Position numbers and translations under genes: made by a program. The notes below the pieces were generated by a model, which saw nothing but the letters and a program-made list of their open reading frames with translations, was not told where the DNA came from and did not search any database. Positions 60,453 to 64,000 of a stretch of 64,000 bases of DNA are shown here, in pieces; positions within the stretch are counted from its first letter, which is position 1; every line of letters starts with the position of its first letter. Where the stretch lies: positions 21,043,759 to 21,107,758 of the forward strand of contig CAIIXF020000009.1 of assembly GCA_903813345.2 (NCBI GenBank). The letters are read 5' to 3'. This DNA comes from Owenia fusiformis (taxonomy: Eukaryota > Annelida > Polychaeta > Sabellida > Oweniidae).

Positions 60453-63400
60453 TTACAAAATGGCGTTTGTTCGATGTTGATACATCACATACAAAGTGTT
60501 AACAATAAATATACAGTCATCCTGCTCATCTGGAGCGAAGATAAAGGGCAATACGCCATCCCCATATTTGTCAATAAGGGGTTTTAATAATAATCGACGA
60601 CTCTTAAGTTCAGTACAATCCTTTATAAAATGAATTAATGTTTCACACTCTCCACATAAAGGACACAATCTATTTTCTTTAGCTTCTGCATACCTCCCAA
60701 TGGCTTCCCCCACCAGCAGCCGTACCATAAACTTACATTTGAAAATGAGATCAGGCCTAAATTTACATAATTGGTACCATATTATTGGAACTCGATTATT
60801 GACGACATCTCTGTACGTCTTAATCTTAGTATACATCATACATTTTAGATGCCATCTATTTATGTAGTAATTGGATACAGCATTTTTAGAAATTTTCTTC
60901 CAATGATGTTTTTTGGGGAATATACCTTCGTCGATATAGCTCTTCATTCTATCTAAGAGATTAAACCTTGTACCAAGTTTGATTATTTCAGCTATAGGCG
61001 AAGACACTGACATCCCTACGATAAATATTTTAAAAAGTAGGATGTACCATCTAGCAATACTCACAGCTTTACATTGTCCAGCACAAGTGTTAAAAATATG
61101 CCAAAAGTACATGAGTTTCTTCATTGCAATAACTTCACTGATGTCACACCAGCCTATCTGTGACAAGGATGCACAATCTGTTGTATGTTTTGGTAAACCT
61201 TGAATATGTTTAGCTGTTTGAGTATGGAAACGTTCTAGTTTACCCAGGCTGGAGTCATTGTATTCAAGAACCTCTGCTCCATTAAGAACAGTGGGAATTG
61301 ACACTGCCCAGTACAGTTTGGAAGCTGATAGGGGGTTTACAGTACAATTTTCAGGAGTTATACAGTCGACTGTAGCATATAAATTCCTTCTACCTTTAGA
61401 AATACCATTCTCAATGTGGTAACCAATGTCTCTCTGTGTAACAGGTAGTCCTAAATGAACAAGTTCATTTACAATGGCAATGTTGTCTATACCGAAATTA
61501 AAAGGGAGTACGTCTTTATTCCTCCCTTTAACAAAATGAACTGCAGAGCATTTTTTGGGATGAATTTGAAAACGCCACCTATTGGCGTAGTTATAAACTA
61601 TATTTAACATTGATTGCATGGTATTTCTAAAAGACGAAATTAAAATGGTGTCATCTGCATAGGATGGAGCACAACATGACATCCCTCGTATAGCACAGCC
61701 TAGCCCAGAGTTAACGAGCTCTTCCAATAAGGGATTCATGAATCGTACATATAATTCCATTGATAAAACCCCTCCCTGATGAACGCCCTGACTTACAATG
61801 AATTTTTCACTACATTTACCCTTTACTCTGACACAACATTTATAACCTTCATAAGTTTCAAGGATCATCTTCCATAATTTGCCATTTATACCCTGGTTAT
61901 ACAAAATGTACATTAAGCCATTTAACCACACAGTATCAAAAGCTTTTTTCACATCAATAGCCAGAGCGTAAGCCTCAGACCCATTTTCTAATTGATTTGC
62001 AATAGTCTCCCTTAGTATTAACGACGTGTCAAGACAAGAAGCGCCAGACTGTGCAGCATACTGTAATTTGGATCGACAAAAATCACCACATAGTTTACTC
62101 CGTTCAAGTATTAATCTGTCTAGAATTTTGCTATACGAACACATGAGAGTAATACCCCTGTGGTTATCCTTGTCTAAGATATCCTTGTTATTACCCTTGT
62201 ATAACGTAATTATGACACCAATCTTTAAACTGCATGGGACATACTCAAGTTTAAACATACAATTAAAAATCATAGTAAGGACCTCGATAAGGGTCTCACC
62301 ACCATACCTTAGGTGCTCTGCTGAGATACCATCTATGCCACATGCTTTATTACAATTTAAGGATTTAATAGCCATGGCCAGATCATTCTCATCAAAACAT
62401 TCATTAAAAGAGCCATCATTATTCTCTGAATATCCACGCTTCATGAAGTCCATCATTGCATTAACATGTGCTTTAAAATCTATGTCAAAATTATCACATT
62501 CCTTTGGAGTAAAAAGCTGACTAAAATAATTAGACCATTCTTGCCTTACAGCATCTGGCTCTTGAAGTACTATACCGTGGTCATTTCTAATACAATTGGA
62601 ATTTTTCCCAGATTTCTTGTGCCTATTGGCCAAAAACCAGTAGTACCTTGCATCTATATCTTGACTTTCATCAATATCTTTCTGACAATTAATATTATAT
62701 TCTACCTCAGCCTGTCTCAAGGCACGTCTAAATGCTCTTTTGGCATCTTTGTATCTCAACCAAAAAACATTGTTACCACGATGCATACCACTTCTTTTCC
62801 ACTCTGACCACATTTTATTTTTTGCTTTCAAGAGGTCTTTAATGCTAGAATTCCAATAAGGTTTAAGTCTCTTGTTATATTTCCTTTTGGGAATTCTATC
62901 ATTGGAAACAGTTTTAAGGATATCCGTAACCCGGTTTAACACAGAATCTATATACTCTTTACTGACGTCACAATCTAAAATTTTATTCTCGAGGTTAATC
63001 TTAATTTCCGCAAGACCCTGACTAACACCCTTGGTAAATAATTCTTCAATGTCACATTTTGAAAGCTTATCCCATGCATTGCGGCAATTATTTCCAGGTG
63101 CACTATTACCAGCATTGAAATCATTTATATTTGATAAGTTTACATTTACAACTAAGGACAGATGATCTGATGTGTTGAGTAGTTCATCTTCATTTGTAAT
63201 CCCTCCATTAACATATCTGTAAAAAGTGCTTGATATAACACAATGATCAATGTAAGAGGTCCCCAAGTAATCCCTGCTAAAAGTGTAATTAGGCCCTTTC
63301 CACAAATCATTATACATGTCGATAGCCATCAGGCCATTCCTCTGCATAAATTCATGAAATTTAAAACCATTCCGCGAGGCACAGGTCTGCCCACGATCAC

Positions 63401-64000
63401 CACATAAGCCATCAATGCATGCATTTATATCACCAAATATAATAATATCGCTATCCGCCATTAAGGAGGACACACATGTATCCAGCTCATCAAGCACCTC
63501 AACATAATTAACCTTTTTACAATTCTGTTGTGGTAGATAAACACAAAATAGTATGACACGTGTGTTATTATTACATTGCATGCTAATCGCACAAATTCTA
63601 TCCTTGTATTTAACCTTAAGATTAACTTTAGATACCACTGCCTGCAAAGATTTATTAACCATAATGGCAATACCGCCATGACCAATTATGTGACCTTTAT
63701 TTAATGGACATAAGTCCGGACTAGATTCAAAGCATTCACAATAAAAATCCTGGTTAACGTTTTCCAAAATATGTTTTGAATGTTGATGTAACCAATGCTC
63801 CTGTAAGAGGATAATATCATTACTCTGCATTAACTTAGAAAGATATGGGATTGAAGTTCCAAGCCCATTGGCATTCCACGAGCATATATTTATCCCTGAT
63901 TCAAATTCAGATCCACTTATTTTGTTAAAAAAATATGAAGTACCGTTTGGTTTTTGAAAAGATACCAGTGCAATAATACAGACTATAAACAGGATCTTTA
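60453..64000 (-). CDS. Non-LTR retrotransposon endonuclease-reverse transcriptase, 5' end off the window
   Basis: The minus strand is open from the right edge to TAA at 60453, about 1180 codons. Numbered from the first internal Met (63830), the AP-endonuclease domain shows NICSWNANGLG just before it, LLQEHW (E11), GDIN (133-136), YIDH and SDHLSL (221-226). The reverse transcriptase shows KACGIDGISAEHLR, YRG-like HRGITL, DVKKAFDTVW (D626), QGVHQGGVLS and the catalytic YADD (724-727). A C-terminal zinc knuckle has C1056, C1059, H1067 and C1072. No stop or frameshift interrupts these domains, so the copy looks recent. The gene nicks target DNA and primes reverse transcription there. Clade is not assigned; CR1, L2, Jockey and I-like groups share this layout. 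The first ORF and true start lie outside the window. Confidence 0.92.
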   Translation of the reverse strand, partial: KILFIVCIIALVSFQKPNGTSYFFNKISGSEFESGINICSWNANGLGTSIPYLSKLMQSNDIILLQEHWLHQHSKHILENVNQDFYCECFESSPDLCPLNKGHIIGHGGIAIMVNKSLQAVVSKVNLKVKYKDRICAISMQCNNNTRVILFCVYLPQQNCKKVNYVEVLDELDTCVSSLMADSDIIIFGDINACIDGLCGDRGQTCASRNGFKFHEFMQRNGLMAIDMYNDLWKGPNYTFSRDYLGTSYIDHCVISSTFYRYVNGGITNEDELLNTSDHLSLVVNVNLSNINDFNAGNSAPGNNCRNAWDKLSKCDIEELFTKGVSQGLAEIKINLENKILDCDVSKEYIDSVLNRVTDILKTVSNDRIPKRKYNKRLKPYWNSSIKDLLKAKNKMWSEWKRSGMHRGNNVFWLRYKDAKRAFRRALRQAEVEYNINCQKDIDESQDIDARYYWFLANRHKKSGKNSNCIRNDHGIVLQEPDAVRQEWSNYFSQLFTPKECDNFDIDFKAHVNAMMDFMKRGYSENNDGSFNECFDENDLAMAIKSLNCNKACGIDGISAEHLRYGGETLIEVLTMIFNCMFKLEYVPCSLKIGVIITLYKGNNKDILDKDNHRGITLMCSYSKILDRLILERSKLCGDFCRSKLQYAAQSGASCLDTSLILRETIANQLENGSEAYALAIDVKKAFDTVWLNGLMYILYNQGINGKLWKMILETYEGYKCCVRVKGKCSEKFIVSQGVHQGGVLSMELYVRFMNPLLEELVNSGLGCAIRGMSCCAPSYADDTILISSFRNTMQSMLNIVYNYANRWRFQIHPKKCSAVHFVKGRNKDVLPFNFGIDNIAIVNELVHLGLPVTQRDIGYHIENGISKGRRNLYATVDCITPENCTVNPLSASKLYWAVSIPTVLNGAEVLEYNDSSLGKLERFHTQTAKHIQGLPKHTTDCASLSQIGWCDISEVIAMKKLMYFWHIFNTCAGQCKAVSIARWYILLFKIFIVGMSVSSPIAEIIKLGTRFNLLDRMKSYIDEGIFPKKHHWKKISKNAVSNYYINRWHLKCMMYTKIKTYRDVVNNRVPIIWYQLCKFRPDLIFKCKFMVRLLVGEAIGRYAEAKENRLCPLCGECETLIHFIKDCTELKSRRLLLKPLIDKYGDGVLPFIFAPDEQDDCIFIVNTLYVMYQHRTNAIL

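Noticed and set aside
62026-62807. Plus-strand ORFs of 164 and 113 codons
   Set aside because: They are antisense shadows of the LINE reverse transcriptase ORF.

Overview
This window is animal nuclear DNA. It is AT-rich, its genes are split by GT-AG introns, and it is crowded with transposons. The gene set (PICK1, FAM241B, a GH31 alpha-glucosidase, a secreted C-type lectin, a ZCCHC24-like zinc finger) is metazoan. The repeats include composite elements with a tandem core array plus a GGAC/ACGG microsatellite, similar to the pearl (Helitron-like) elements described from bivalves. A marine invertebrate, probably a lophotrochozoan such as a mollusc, is my best inference; the species cannot be named.

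Layout. 1-3226: 5' part of an LTR retrotransposon on the minus strand (gag-like ORF running off the left edge, tRNA-Leu primer site, a 2.6-kb LTR with a 90-bp minisatellite). 3227-12400: mostly arrays, MITEs and mariner fragments, with no convincing gene. 12426-12576: one ZCCHC24-like zinc-finger exon (minus). 14456-19632: the last five exons of a GH31 lysosomal-alpha-glucosidase-like gene (plus), with a complete four-exon C-type lectin gene on the opposite strand inside its first visible intron. 23306-24313: a two-exon FAM241B homologue (minus). 30664-57429: a complete PICK1 gene (minus), PDZ plus BAR, about 416 residues, its introns filled with repeats. 60453-64000: an APE-type non-LTR retrotransposon ORF (minus), open to the right edge.

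The most notable observations concern how repeats and exons interact. PICK1 has two alternative 117-nt exons for the same piece of the BAR domain, equal in length and phase and about 44% identical, so they are probably mutually exclusive. Its exon 8 5' splice site has been copied about 15 times by a 43-bp minisatellite. The GH31 exon has its 3' splice site triplicated in 140-bp units, one of them broken by a MITE. Two pearl-like elements in PICK1 introns differ from each other at their ends, but each keeps its inverted repeats and a small stem paired by compensating changes. Exon boundaries were placed by hand from splice consensus, phase and homology; they are consistent in total length and frame but not confirmed by transcripts.
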